Shown in pieces: positions 54,481-62,635 of a DNA stretch of 64,000 nucleotides (positions are counted from its first letter, which is position 1; the number at the start of each line of letters is the position of its first letter). The notes below the pieces were generated by a model. It was not told the origin of the DNA and did not search any database. It saw only the letters and a program-made list of their open reading frames with translations. Source of the DNA: Bacillus sp. OK048 (lineage in GTDB: Bacteria; Bacillota; Bacilli; Bacillales; Cytobacillaceae). A program made the position numbers and the translations under genes. The stretch covers positions 59,549 to 123,548 of the forward strand of contig NZ_FNHN01000015.1 in the NCBI RefSeq assembly GCF_900103525.1, read 5' to 3'.

Positions 54481-54734
54481 GTTGACTATTTGGAGCATTG
54501 ATAAGGTATTTAAGGACTTGACTTGGAGCCTCTGGGGGTACGATTTGTCTTGAAAGGCTGAAGCAGTTGTTTCATCAGATAAAAGAGCTATTCTATCAAC
54601 CTTGTTATAAGGATACTGTAGATAAGCCCTCTTTAGTTAAAGAAGAAAAGGTCTTTAACTCTTTATTAAAGTAAAGCACCCGTTAGCTTGAGTGAAACTC
54701 TTCACAATATTATAATTTTAAGAGAGATTAAAAA
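54481..54734. other. Intergenic, border of the array
   Basis: Decayed sequence after the IS110 remnant, then array element S1. Confidence 0.4.
54628..54706. repeat. Array element S1 (paired cores and hairpin)
   Basis: Left core CCCTCTTTAGTTAAAGAAGA, hairpin GGTCTTTAA..TTAAAGTAAAGC, right core AAAGCACCCGTTAGCTTGAG; 28 nt before the stop of the gene at 54735. Confidence 0.75.
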
Positions 54735-54926
54735 TTATTTCCTATTATCCCTCTTTGGAAAGTAAATGAATAGCCCTAATATACTGGCAAGTAAAAACAA
54801 AATAACGGAAGGAAGTCTTGCTAAAGAATAGCTCCAATCAGTTGAAAAAAGTTCCCAACAATAAATAATAAGAATCACCAATAAAACTAAGAGAACTATC
54901 CATCTAGGCAGTAGTTTCTTCCTCAT
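54735..54926 (-). CDS. Small two-TM membrane protein
   Basis: 63 residues from ATG 54926 (MRKKLLPRWIVLLVLLVILI), after a G8 run. TM helices at about 9-26 and 38-56, basic tail FPKRDNRK. Array cassette gene between S1 and S2. Function unknown. Confidence 0.55.
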   Translation of the reverse strand: MRKKLLPRWIVLLVLLVILIIYCWELFSTDWSYSLARLPSVILFLLASILGLFIYFPKRDNRK

Positions 54927-55000
54927 ACGTCCCCCCCCACAATCCAATTTGTTTATTAGTTAATTCTCCATTATCTGGATTTATTCCTTCTTTCACTATC

Positions 55001-55065
55001 CTGCTTCGTTAGTGGAACAAGAAAAAGCCGCCGAAGCAGCTTAACGGGTTCGGTTGATGGGGAGA
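55001..55065. repeat. Array element S2 joined to an inverted-repeat arm
   Basis: Left core CCTGCTTCGTTAGTGGAACA and its partner CCGAAGCAG form the hairpin. Instead of a right core, an arm AACGGGTTCGGTTGATGGGG (55044-55063) follows, matched in inverse at 55829-55852. Confidence 0.75.
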
Positions 55066-55147
55066 AAAATGCTAATAACATTGCAAATAGCAACATAATT
55101 AGCATATATTCCAACAGCATTTTATCAATATAAATAGCAAGTAAAAA

Positions 55148-55183
55148 CGCTCAGATATAAAAATCCGAGCGTTTTTTTAATTT
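55148..55183. terminator. Intrinsic terminator after the lipoprotein gene
   Basis: AAAAACGCTCAGAT/ATCCGAGCGTTTTTTT; bidirectional. Confidence 0.75.
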
Positions 55184-55247
55184 AAATTATTATCCTTGCG
55201 GAACCAGCACTGCATTAAAAATGACGGTCTTTAGAATTTACCTTTAA

Positions 55248-55790
55248 CTAATCCATAGAATTCAATAAATCTCTATCACGGATTACCATTCCCTCAATTT
55301 TGTGCTCTTCAGTTAAATTCGCTTGCCCCTTGACAATATCAACTTTTATTTCTTCACTGCCTTCTTTTTGGAGCTGTAATTCTACTGAGAAATTATAAAC
55401 GCTATCTTTTGCATCTATCTTTTCGTATTCAATGTTTTTTATCTTAAAATTGTAATAATTGAGCTGTTCACCATTCACGGAAGATTGAATCATTAATGTT
55501 GAACCGAAGTTATTAACGAAATCTCTGTAAGACGTTTCATTTGCAAAATAATCTTTAAATAACTTTTCTTCATATTGATTTAACTCTTCATACTTTTCTT
55601 CACTTTCTTTATCCAATATTTGAATCAATTCATCACTTGGACCTGTAAGACTATTCTGCAATACAAATTCAATGGTTTTTATATTTTCATCTTGAGTTTG
55701 CGTTTCCTTTTTTTCGGTACAACCAGCTAACATTAAAAGAAATGAAGCAAATAAAGCGATTGCAAAAAAATTGTTCATTCGTTTTTTCAA
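55248..55790 (-). CDS. Lipoprotein, shorter paralogue of 41801-42670
   Basis: 180 residues from TTG 55790 (LKKRMNNFFAIALFASFLLM, then LAGCTEKKETQ). About 80% identical to the N-terminal 170 residues of 41801-42670 but ending early (VIRDRDLLNSMD), so the C-terminal beta domain is missing. It is flanked by a 25-bp inverted repeat (55041-55065 and 55829-55855), suggesting it was inserted as a unit into the array. Function unknown. Confidence 0.75.
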   Translation of the reverse strand: MKKRMNNFFAIALFASFLLMLAGCTEKKETQTQDENIKTIEFVLQNSLTGPSDELIQILDKESEEKYEELNQYEEKLFKDYFANETSYRDFVNNFGSTLMIQSSVNGEQLNYYNFKIKNIEYEKIDAKDSVYNFSVELQLQKEGSEEIKVDIVKGQANLTEEHKIEGMVIRDRDLLNSMD

Positions 55791-55828
55791 GTAAATCTCC
55801 CCCTTAAATTAACTATGTTACTGTTTTC

Positions 55829-55881
55829 TCCCCAATAACCGAACCCGTTAGAAGCAGCTGCACACCCTTTTACTTTAGGAA
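55829..55881. repeat. Array element S3 with inverted-repeat arm
   Basis: CCCCAATAACCGAACCCGTT (inverse of the S2 arm), then right core TGCACACCCTTTTACTTTAG overlapping the stop of the gene at 55870. Confidence 0.65.
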
Positions 55882-56085
55882 GATTGACGCAATTATAACC
55901 CCAATTATGAGTACAAGAATAAGTATCCCCGTACCTTTCCAACCTAAGCTGCCGACTAAATCCGCAAGACCGCCACTTTGAGCTCTATTAAAAGCATCGT
56001 TCAGAGTACCTGTCGGATTTCTTATTAATTCTTCTTGTCGTAATCTCTCTCTTTTTCGTTCGGGAGTTTCTTTGTTTTCTTGCAC
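55870..56085 (-). CDS. DUF6366-like small membrane protein
   Basis: 71 residues: MQENKETPERKRERLRQEEL, then RNPTGTLNDAFNRAQSGGLA, and a C-terminal TM helix (about 50-69). The charged head with RERLRQEEL and GTLNDAFNRAQ matches what I know as DUF6366; function unknown. Array cassette gene. Confidence 0.7.
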   Translation of the reverse strand: MQENKETPERKRERLRQEELIRNPTGTLNDAFNRAQSGGLADLVGSLGWKGTGILILVLIIGVIIASIFLK

Positions 56086-56161
56086 TTAAACACCCCCTAT
56101 AAATTTAACAACCATTCTTTATATATTTTACCACAAATAACCATTATACTGTTTGAACTAT

Positions 56162-56243
56162 CCTGCCCCGTTACTTCAATAAAGTTCAACAAAAAGAAGC
56201 GTTAATCCTCCTTGGACCAACGCTACCCTTTAGTTCAACGAGC
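56162..56243. repeat. Array element S4
   Basis: Left core CCTGCCCCGTTACTTCAATA, hairpin AGCGTTAATCC..GGACCAACGCT, right core CTACCCTTTAGTTCAACGAG, 3 nt before the stop of 56245-56322. Confidence 0.8.
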
Positions 56244-56244
56244 A

Positions 56245-56322
56245 TTATTTCTTTTCAGAAGATTTATACCCAATAATAATAACAACAGCAACAATTACTG
56301 CGAACCATATAAACCAATCCAT
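56245..56322 (-). CDS. 25-residue single-TM peptide
   Basis: MDWFIWFAVIVAVVIIIGYK then SSEKK. ATG 56322 follows AAGGAGG by 7 nt, one of the best ribosome sites in the window, which supports translation despite the length. One TM helix with a basic tail. It fills its own cassette between S4 and S5. Possibly a membrane regulator or toxin-like peptide; no antitoxin RNA is evident. Confidence 0.6.
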   Translation of the reverse strand: MDWFIWFAVIVAVVIIIGYKSSEKK

Positions 56323-56445
56323 TTGATTTCCTCCTTAACTGACGAAAAATCAAAATGATGATTTGTTAAATAGCAGCGACATTTCAGAAAACAGCCATAT
56401 ACTAAAAGTTATGCTCTTTACACCAGGATATTCCCTATTCCAATA

Positions 56446-56536
56446 CCTACCCCTTTAGCACAAAAAGAAAAGCCACCATAATGGTAGCTCGATCTTGAAC
56501 TCTTGCACCCCGTTACTTTAAGTGCATTTTTTCACA
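56446..56536. repeat. Array element S5
   Basis: Left core CCTACCCCTTTAGCACAAAA, hairpin GCCACCATAATGGTAGC, right core TTGCACCCCGTTACTTTAAG, 17 nt before the stop of 56539. Confidence 0.8.
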
Positions 56537-56538
56537 AT

Positions 56539-56940
56539 CTAATATTTCTTATTATAATAATATTTTACAAATGCCGTAATTATAAAGAGAAAAAGCAAAG
56601 TTGACAGAAGTGTGATTAAAACGACAAAGTTATAGAAGCCTGCAATAACTATCGCTATTGCCATACTAAATGCAACGATTATTGTTGTTGTTTTACCAGT
56701 CTTTTGTTGTATCAATCTCCTACGTTCATCATTTTCTTCAATATACAGTTTCTTCAATTTATCTTCATACTTTAATGCGTTTCTTAATTTCCCTATAAAA
56801 TATAGTGTAATTAAACTGATTCCAATAAAAATTCCAATTTGAACTCCCAGACTAAAATCTCCAGTATTTGCGTGACTGGAACGATTCAAAGCTGAAATTA
56901 CAATACATAAGCCCGTAAATCCACTTATGATTTGGTACAT
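56539..56940 (-). CDS. Four-TM membrane protein next to an HTH regulator
   Basis: 133 residues, TM helices at about 3-18, 31-48, 85-103 and 106-126 with a charged coil between (about 52-82: KYEDKLKKLYIEENDERRRL). It follows the HTH gene 56979-57185 by 38 nt. The pair (small Xre regulator plus 4-TM protein) is a known unit in Bacillaceae of unknown function. Array cassette. Confidence 0.65.
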   Translation of the reverse strand: MYQIISGFTGLCIVISALNRSSHANTGDFSLGVQIGIFIGISLITLYFIGKLRNALKYEDKLKKLYIEENDERRRLIQQKTGKTTTIIVAFSMAIAIVIAGFYNFVVLITLLSTLLFLFIITAFVKYYYNKKY

Positions 56941-56978
56941 TAAAATTTTTTTCTAATCTCATTTCTAAAGTTCTCCAT

Positions 56979-57185
56979 TTAAATCTCCTCCACTTCCGAA
57001 AAATCAAAGACATCTTCAATTTGCAAATTGAAAAATTTTGCAATTTTGTAAGCCAAAACTAAAGAAGCGACATACTTCTCGTTCTCCAAAGATGTAATTG
57101 TTTGACGTGTCACACCAACTGCTTCAGCTAAATCACCTTGGCTCAATTTCTGACTCTTTCTTAATTCCGCTATACGTGACTTCAT
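56979..57185 (-). CDS. Small Xre-family HTH regulator
   Basis: 68 residues from ATG 57185: MKSRIAELRKSQKLSQGDLA, EAVGVTRQTITSLENEKYVA. Helix-turn-helix at about 13-35 with almost no other domain (YozG/YgzD-like). It lies downstream of a consensus promoter overlapped by an inverted repeat, so it is probably autoregulated, and controls the 4-TM protein gene. Confidence 0.88.
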   Translation of the reverse strand: MKSRIAELRKSQKLSQGDLAEAVGVTRQTITSLENEKYVASLVLAYKIAKFFNLQIEDVFDFSEVEEI

Positions 57186-57215
57186 ATAATTCTCCTTTAA
57201 AGGGTAACTCCTAAC

Positions 57216-57267
57216 TGCAAAGTAAACTTTACAAAAAAAGTATAGTTGACTTTGCATATAATGTCAA
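57216..57267 (-). promoter_or_regulatory. SigmaA promoter overlapped by an inverted-repeat operator
   Basis: -35 TTGACA (57262-57267), 17-nt spacer, -10 TATACT (57239-57244). The dyad TGCAAAGTAAACT (57216-57228) and AGTTGACTTTGCA (57244-57256) has one mismatch and covers the spacer and the region after -10. Probable binding site of the HTH protein. Confidence 0.8.
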
Positions 57268-57381
57268 GCTAACTATACATAAAAACTGTAATAATCAGAA
57301 TATACATAAAAAATGCAACCCCATTTAGTGTTGAATTTTCCTTAAAAATTGTAAAGAAGAAATTTTTCCTTCTTAAAGCAA

Positions 57382-57520
57382 CCTGCACCGTTACTTTAAG
57401 TACATTCCTTCACAATATTGTACGTGGAGTAAACATTTGGGAGTTTTTGTTTACTCTTGAAAAAAGGATCGTCTTTTGACGATCCTTTCTCAATTAAAGC
57501 ACCTCGTTAGTGACATAACG
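57382..57520. repeat. Array element S6
   Basis: Left core CCTGCACCGTTACTTTAAGT, hairpin AAGGATCGTC/GACGATCCTT (57465-57487), right core AAAGCACCTCGTTAGTGACA; 24 nt before the stop of 57544. Confidence 0.75.
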
Positions 57521-57543
57521 CTGCTACGCAAAAACTCGTAGTT

Positions 57544-57726
57544 TTAATTAACATCACTTGATTTCAATTTTATCAATCGGTTTATTTTGTAAATAATTAC
57601 AGATAAATAAGCAACTATTAGTGTGATTAAATAAACAGTTGGCATATCGTTTTTTAAATCAAGATAAATAAAAGTTACTAATAATAACGAGTATACAAAA
57701 ATCTCAATCCACAATTTTTTCTGCAT
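57544..57726 (-). CDS. Small two-TM membrane protein
   Basis: 60 residues from ATG 57726 (MQKKLWIEIFVYSLLLVTFI), 5 nt after GGAGAA. TM helices about 5-22 and 30-47. Array cassette between S6 and S7. Function unknown. Confidence 0.55.
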   Translation of the reverse strand: MQKKLWIEIFVYSLLLVTFIYLDLKNDMPTVYLITLIVAYLSVIIYKINRLIKLKSSDVN

Positions 57727-57763
57727 ATAAATTCTCCATTTCCAAATAATATTATTAAACAAA

Positions 57764-57835
57764 CCTGCTCTTTACTTGAAGAAGAAAGGAGCATTACCAT
57801 TTTTTAAGTAATGCCCCTGTTAGCTCAATAACGAA
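57764..57835. repeat. Array element S7
   Basis: Left core CCTGCTCTTTACTTGAAGAA, hairpin GGAGCATTAC/GTAATGCCCC, right core GCCCCTGTTAGCTCAATAAC. Confidence 0.8.
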
Positions 57836-57877
57836 AAGGTCGCCCTATTTCAGTAGCATAATCGGAAGTCTCAAACT

Positions 57878-58168
57878 CTAGGTAGTTAAATAATAAAGTA
57901 AAACGGCTGTTAAAACGCTGGGTAAACCGATAAGCAACGAGTTTGATGTTAATCTGTTTCGTTCCTTTCTGTCTTCTGCTGACTCAGTAGCGAAATTCGC
58001 CCTCATTCTGTCTCCACTTGCAATTGAACCTGACATTACCATCGAAATACCAATAAAGATGAAACCTATACTTCCCGTAACCAAATATGCTTTATCAATT
58101 CCCCAAAAAATTATTGATATTAAAATTCCGATTAGTGATAAACCTATTCCAAATAGAAAATACTTCAA
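57878..58168 (-). CDS. DUF5316-like membrane protein
   Basis: 96 residues, three TM helices (about 4-21, 28-47, 77-93) with the conserved loop SGDRMRANFATESAEDRKER. This matches what I know as DUF5316 of Bacillus. Start after GAGGGGG. Function unknown; array cassette between S7 and S8. Confidence 0.75.
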   Translation of the reverse strand: MKYFLFGIGLSLIGILISIIFWGIDKAYLVTGSIGFIFIGISMVMSGSIASGDRMRANFATESAEDRKERNRLTSNSLLIGLPSVLTAVLLYYLTT

Positions 58169-58235
58169 GATTACCCCCCTCTACTAATTTTTTATACGGT
58201 TAGACATCTGTTTCGTTTCATTCTTCTTCTTCTAA

Positions 58236-58358
58236 CCTGCTTCGTTAGCATAATGAGGAATTCACCAAAAAGGGAGTTAATGCAGGAAGAATCCCTGTAT
58301 GGCAAAATAAAAAACAAATAAGGAACTTTTTTATAAGTTGCTCTTTTATTTGATTCTT
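58236..58358. repeat. Array element S8
   Basis: Left core CCTGCTTCGTTAGCATAATG, long imperfect hairpin AATAAGGAAC..GTTGCTCTTTTATTT, and a weak right core TTGCTCTTTTATTTGATTC. Confidence 0.55.
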
Positions 58359-58580
58359 TCTTCTAAAAAATCTTTAAATGTATTTGCTTCTTCTACATTA
58401 TTATTTCTATTTTTTATAGGTTTTTTTTAATTGTATTACTCCGACCGCTAACACACAAAGGCTCAAAGGAATAAATAGAATGACAAAAGTTGTTTGTTTA
58501 ATCATATCCGAACCAAATAAAATTAAAAGAAAGATTGTTAATATGGTGGTGTAATTAAAAAGTTTATTGATATTTATCAC
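58346..58580 (-). pseudogene. Two-TM protein gene, probably frameshifted
   Basis: From about GTG 58580: NKLFNYTTILTIFLLILFGS, then TFVILFIPLSLCVLAVGVIQ and a TAG at 58407. Past the A8 run at 58421 another frame continues as VEEANTFKDFLEERIK to TAA 58346. Either a 57-residue protein or a frameshifted 78-residue one. Array cassette between S8 and S9. No ATG at the right place. Confidence 0.4.
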
Positions 58581-58663
58581 CTTCCCTAAAATCTTACATA
58601 AGTCTAATTAATCATATCATTTTTAACATTTTTTGTGTAAAACTCACAATTCCTTGTTGTCTA

Positions 58664-58743
58664 AACTGTCCGTTAGTACAACAAGAAAAAAGACCGCCGC
58701 AGCGATCTCCATCTTTAACTCTTGCACCTGTTAGTTGAAGATG
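58664..58743. repeat. Array element S9
   Basis: Left core AACTGTCCGTTAGTACAACA, hairpin-forming middle, right core TTGCACCTGTTAGTTGAAGA. Confidence 0.75.
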
Positions 58744-58940
58744 AACCATTGTATGAGTCATTTCGCAAAAATTGCGTAGTAGTTAATATCTTAAAATAAG
58801 TTATCAATGGGTGATTCTGCTAGCCCCAAAGCTGGAACAGGGTTCAACAAAGTATACAACACTTACATAATAGAATAGTATCATCTTTAATTTAATCTTT
58901 ATGTTTGGTTTGAAAACCGCTTCTCTTTTTGAAAACTTTG
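58744..58940. other. Non-coding stretch 3' of the gene at 58941
   Basis: AT-rich sequence between S9 and the stop codon; longest stop-to-core distance in the array. I see nothing else in it. Confidence 0.4.
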
Positions 58941-59606
58941 CTAAATAACTCTATATATATTTTTATCTATTAAGTCAACAGGGTTACTATTTTTAACCAT
59001 TATGTAGACCTCATTGGTGTTAAAAGGAAGTTCTCGAATTCTTTCAATAGCTTTTTCAATAAATTGTTTTGTGTCTAAATTCCATATTTCTAAGTAATAA
59101 AAAACATCCAATAAAATAATGATTGCTACGCCCTGGTAATTCTTATTTGCTTTTTTCTTTGCATTAAGTATTACTTCTTCAAGATAATCATACGCCTTTG
59201 ATTCTAGGTCTCTTGTGTCTCCTATTCTAATCTTACTATATCCCCGTTGATTAATTGAAATTGCATCTTCACTCTCGTATTGACCATATAAAAAGCCAGT
59301 TATTTCATATTTTTTCTCTAAACCTGAAGCAAACTTAACAATAGCATCAAAACTTTGATTGCCAAGTACAATTCTAACTAGAGCATTGTCAGGAACATAT
59401 TTTGATTGACTAAAAAGAAATAATGGATAAAATTCCTCCAGAAATTCTTTATACTTACCAGTCTTAAGTCGAGCTAAATCATTTAGAGTTTTACTTGAAA
59501 TAATTTCTATTTTTTTATTTTCAAAATAAGTCTTCATTTGTCTTGGTGTACGAAATTCATCCAAGTCCTTGAAAAATTCATTTGAATTAATCTTTTTCTC
59601 AGTCAT
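58941..59606 (-). CDS. Hypothetical protein, 221 residues, largest minus-strand cassette gene
   Basis: Soluble, mixed alpha/beta. MTEKKINSNEFFKDLDEFRT, then a central KYEITGFLYGQYESEDAISI and a hydrophobic strand pair GVAIIILLDVFYYLEIWN. No signal or TM. Ribosome site GGAGTT. I do not recognise it. The E-x-x-D and strand pattern does not prove a nuclease fold. Confidence 0.55.
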   Translation of the reverse strand: MTEKKINSNEFFKDLDEFRTPRQMKTYFENKKIEIISSKTLNDLARLKTGKYKEFLEEFYPLFLFSQSKYVPDNALVRIVLGNQSFDAIVKFASGLEKKYEITGFLYGQYESEDAISINQRGYSKIRIGDTRDLESKAYDYLEEVILNAKKKANKNYQGVAIIILLDVFYYLEIWNLDTKQFIEKAIERIRELPFNTNEVYIMVKNSNPVDLIDKNIYRVI

Positions 59607-59738
59607 AAGTAACTCCTTTACTGTATTGAAAAATCATTTCAAACAAGGTCCGATAATCAATGTTTTGAGTGTTGAGTAATACATATTTCAACATACTATT
59701 GTAAAATCCCTCCAATATAAAACATTATAAAAACTGGA

Positions 59739-59919
59739 CTGCTTTCGTTAAGAACGTTGCTCATTAATTAATTAATAAGGTTTACATTGGAATTCTAAGA
59801 AATTTGAATTATGTATAAATCGTATTTTAAATAACAAAAAAACATAGAATGAATATAATCCAAGTTTTCGAACTAGATTTATAGGTTTGTTCAACTAAAG
59901 CACCCGATAGTTGAATAAG
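59739..59919. repeat. Array element S10
   Basis: Left core ACTGCTTTCGTTAAGAACG (weaker), right core AAAGCACCCGATAGTTGAAT, 7 nt before the stop of 59926. The spacing between cores is the longest of the set. Confidence 0.55.
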
Positions 59920-59925
59920 AATTCC

Positions 59926-60396
59926 TTATATTGCTGGTTCAGTTTTCATCACTAACACTGATGGTGGGTTTAATTCTTCATCTGCTTTGATAATATTTGC
60001 CTTGGGATTATTATTTTTTATGAAATTGAATGAATAATGACCCAAACCATTTTCTAATCGCTTTACAGTAAAAAGTAACTCGTACATTCCTTCTTCGAAA
60101 TCGATAGCTGTTGTTTCCATAACAGAACCAACTTCAATTCCTTTATTACCTATATGAAAAGGTACAACTATTGCCCTAATTACATCAGTATCCACTTCTT
60201 TTTTATCCGTAACTCTTACAGTAATTTTACACTCTTCATCATCGGAAAGAGTACCAAAAGATACAGAACCTTCTCTCCAAGCAAAACCTTGGTTTATATG
60301 AATGTCATTCCAATCATTAAATGGATTTTCTAAACCATATTGAAATATTGCTAATTGGGAATAGAAAATATCACTTTTAAAGGTTATCTCGTTCAT
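59926..60396 (-). CDS. ComJ/Nin-like protein (nuclease inhibitor family)
   Basis: 156 residues from ATG 60396 (MNEITFKSDIFYSQLAIFQY). The pattern FKSDIFYSQLAIFQYG, DWNDIHINQGFAWREGSVSF, VVPFHIGNKGIEVGSVMETT and FEEGMYELLFTV follows B. subtilis ComJ (Nin), which inhibits the competence nuclease NucA. No nucA is in the window, so this is an orphan immunity-type protein in a cassette. Confidence 0.8.
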   Translation of the reverse strand: MNEITFKSDIFYSQLAIFQYGLENPFNDWNDIHINQGFAWREGSVSFGTLSDDEECKITVRVTDKKEVDTDVIRAIVVPFHIGNKGIEVGSVMETTAIDFEEGMYELLFTVKRLENGLGHYSFNFIKNNNPKANIIKADEELNPPSVLVMKTEPAI

Positions 60397-60468
60397 ATTA
60401 TTCTTCAATCCTTTTATTAATATTAAGACCATTATACTGTATCTTATTAGCAAACACTTCTTGCACTA

Positions 60469-60521
60469 AACTGCATCGTTAGCACAAGAAGCGACTTCCC
60501 TCGTTAATGCAATAAGAAGTA
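60469..60521. repeat. Array element S11
   Basis: Left core AACTGCATCGTTAGCACAAG, right core TCCCTCGTTAATGCAATAAG, directly before the stop of 60523. The shortest element; the cores almost abut. Confidence 0.75.
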
Positions 60522-60522
60522 G

Positions 60523-60855
60523 TTAATTTAATGGACCAGATATCCCTATACATTTCCCACTATAAGCATCCATTTTGACAGTTGGTTCCTTATCTTTAAA
60601 TACCAAAGTAACACTCACTTCTCTTTGATTTGTTAGGTGATTTAAATAACCACTTTTAGCATCAATAAACGTATGTACTGTTTGAAGGTCTTCTAAAGTG
60701 TAGTTAATAGGCTTTATAGCCAATTGAATTGGTGGATTATTCACACAATCTATCGCTTGTATTGTTGCCTCACCAGTTGTCATTATTGGTTTTTGATATT
60801 CATATGCAATGAGGACAATTAATACTAAAATAATACCTATAATAACTTTTTTCAT
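60523..60855 (-). CDS. Membrane-anchored hypothetical protein
   Basis: 110 residues with an N-terminal TM/signal anchor (MKKVIIGIILVLIVLIAYEY) and a small extracytoplasmic beta domain (VSVTLVFKDKEPTVKMDAYS, with Cys at about 37 and 102). Function unknown; array cassette between S11 and S12. Confidence 0.6.
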   Translation of the reverse strand: MKKVIIGIILVLIVLIAYEYQKPIMTTGEATIQAIDCVNNPPIQLAIKPINYTLEDLQTVHTFIDAKSGYLNHLTNQREVSVTLVFKDKEPTVKMDAYSGKCIGISGPLN

Positions 60856-60910
60856 TATATCCCCATCCTAACCATCAATTTAATCGCCACTATTTTTTCT
60901 TTCTTAAAGT

Positions 60911-61044
60911 AAACTGCTTCGTTAGTTTAAGTGTAACATTTCACACAGTATCGCCGAAATCAATCTTGATGTTTTGGACGTAAAAATAGACCATCGAAAT
61001 GATGGTCATGTTTAACTAAAGCAGCCGTTAACGGAACTAAAACG
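60911..61044. repeat. Array element S12
   Basis: Left core AACTGCTTCGTTAGTTTAAG, hairpin GACCATCGAAATGATGGTC (60990-61008), right core AAAGCAGCCGTTAACGGAAC overlapping the stop of 61037. Confidence 0.75.
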
Positions 61045-61219
61045 GCAGGCTTTGAAAAAGCGAAATAGTTATAACTAATGCCGATAAAGATCCTGCAAAC
61101 AGTAAGGTTATCATTTTTCGCCAATTTATCTCTTTTGAAGGTTTTACAGCTTCTCGGGAAACCGCAATCCATATCACAAAAGAAACTATGGCTACTATGG
61201 CAATAATATCTTTAGACAT
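61037..61219 (-). CDS. Small two-TM membrane protein
   Basis: 60 residues from ATG 61219 (MSKDIIAIVAIVSFVIWIAV), 6 nt after AGGGGTG. TM helices about 4-21 and 38-57. Array cassette. Its last codons overlap element S12. Confidence 0.55.
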   Translation of the reverse strand: MSKDIIAIVAIVSFVIWIAVSREAVKPSKEINWRKMITLLFAGSLSALVITISLFQSLPF

Positions 61220-61393
61220 ATTTAACACCCCTTGATTTATATTTTGTTTAAATTTTAACAGGTATTATTCGTTAAATGCCCTTTAGTACATTCTCTTTAA
61301 CCAAATAATAACATAATAACTAAAACTTTAATTGTAAATTTCTGAGTTTAATAACAAAAGAAACAGAACATCAATTGATGATCTTATTCAACT

Positions 61394-61475
61394 CTTCTGC
61401 CGCTTTAGTTGAATAAGAAAAAGCCTATAATCCTTCTTGAAGTAAAGCACCCCGTTACTTTAAGTGTATCTTTTC
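61394..61475. repeat. Array element S13
   Basis: Left core TTCTGCCGCTTTAGTTGAAT, right core AAAGCACCCCGTTACTTTAA followed by GTGTATCTTTTCACA. Confidence 0.8.
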
Positions 61476-61816
61476 ACATATCCATTATTAATGTTGCGTT
61501 ACTATGCCTAGTTGATGTGGATGTATAGACTTATTTGACTTTCCGTTATCTGTACAATATCTCATTTATACAACACTCATTAGGTGTGGATTTCGAAAGG
61601 TGACGATATGGCTTTTTCACTACTTTTTCGATCCTCTATATATCTTTTTTGCAAATAATACATCTTTTATTAAAAGGGGGCATTTTATACAATTTTCAAA
61701 TTACTGTTGCAATCCATCATTTAAACTTCTATTGTTATATATTATGTAGAAATTTTTAACAATTACTAATGATTGAAATATTATAAATTACAGTTAATAA
61801 CTAAGAAGGGATTTTT
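61476..61816. other. Leader of the plus-strand HAD gene
   Basis: AT-rich with no supported gene. It must contain the promoter for 61817. A ribosome site AGAAGGGA precedes the ATG. Confidence 0.4.
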
Positions 61817-62590
61817 ATGGACTATAAAATTGTATTCTTCGATATTGATGGAACAATTACAAATCATGAAGATGGTAGTATTTCTAATAATACTAAAGCA
61901 GTCATTAATGAATTAAAGAAAAAAGGACTAAAGATTGTTGCTGCAACTGGAAGACCGTTTTCCATGTGTGAGGATATTAGAGCGTTGGGAATAGATACTT
62001 TCATTACCGCCAACGGAGGTTATGTGAAGCATAAAAAACAGGTTATTCACAAAGTACCGATTGATAAAAACATCATAGAAGAAGTGGTTAAATTTGCCCA
62101 AATTCAGAACAACGGTCTTTCATTTTATACAGAGGATTTTAGCATGAACGGGGTGAAAAATCCTCATATTTTTAATGCTCTAAGGGAAACTTTATCTTTG
62201 AATGATTATCCTTCAGTAAATAAAATGATTCATCATCAAGAGGTATTTTTATTGTGTTTATTTGCTGATAATGTAATACTTGAAAAATATATAACTAGAT
62301 TTCCACATTTATCTTTTAGAAGATGGCATCCCTATGTATTAAATGTACTACAAGAAGACGTATCTAAGTCTTTGGCTATCAAAAAAGTCTTACAGTATTT
62401 CGCTATTGATAGTAGCGAAGCTATTGCTTTTGGGGATGGGAATAATGACATAGATATGTTGGAATTGGTAGGACTGGGGGTAGCTATGGGTAATGGAAGT
62501 GAAAAATTGAAGGCAGTAGCTGATTTTGTTACAAGAAAATCTAGCGAAAACGGAATAGAATTTGCGTTAAAACAGTATAAAATAATTTGA
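61817..62590 (+). CDS. HAD-IIB (Cof-type) phosphatase
   Basis: 257 residues. Motif I FFDIDGTIT (about 7-15), motif II VVAATGRPF-like (VAATGRPFSM), an inserted IIB cap, motif III Lys in SKSLAIKKVL (about 190-199) and motif IV AFGDGNNDIDMLELVGLGVA (about 213-232). Hydrolyses sugar phosphates or related small phosphates. It is oriented opposite to the cassette genes around it. Confidence 0.92.
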   Translation: MDYKIVFFDIDGTITNHEDGSISNNTKAVINELKKKGLKIVAATGRPFSMCEDIRALGIDTFITANGGYVKHKKQVIHKVPIDKNIIEEVVKFAQIQNNGLSFYTEDFSMNGVKNPHIFNALRETLSLNDYPSVNKMIHHQEVFLLCLFADNVILEKYITRFPHLSFRRWHPYVLNVLQEDVSKSLAIKKVLQYFAIDSSEAIAFGDGNNDIDMLELVGLGVAMGNGSEKLKAVADFVTRKSSENGIEFALKQYKII

Positions 62591-62635
62591 TTTTTAATAG
62601 AAAATACTTAATCTAGAATGCTTGGAGTAATTAAA

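Noticed and set aside
54972..55121. Minus-strand ORF of 49 codons (MLLEYMLIMLLFAMLLAFFS...) crossing element S2
   Set aside because: It reads through the array hairpin and has no ribosome site; hydrophobic start is intriguing, but composition is explained by the repeat. Not excluded.
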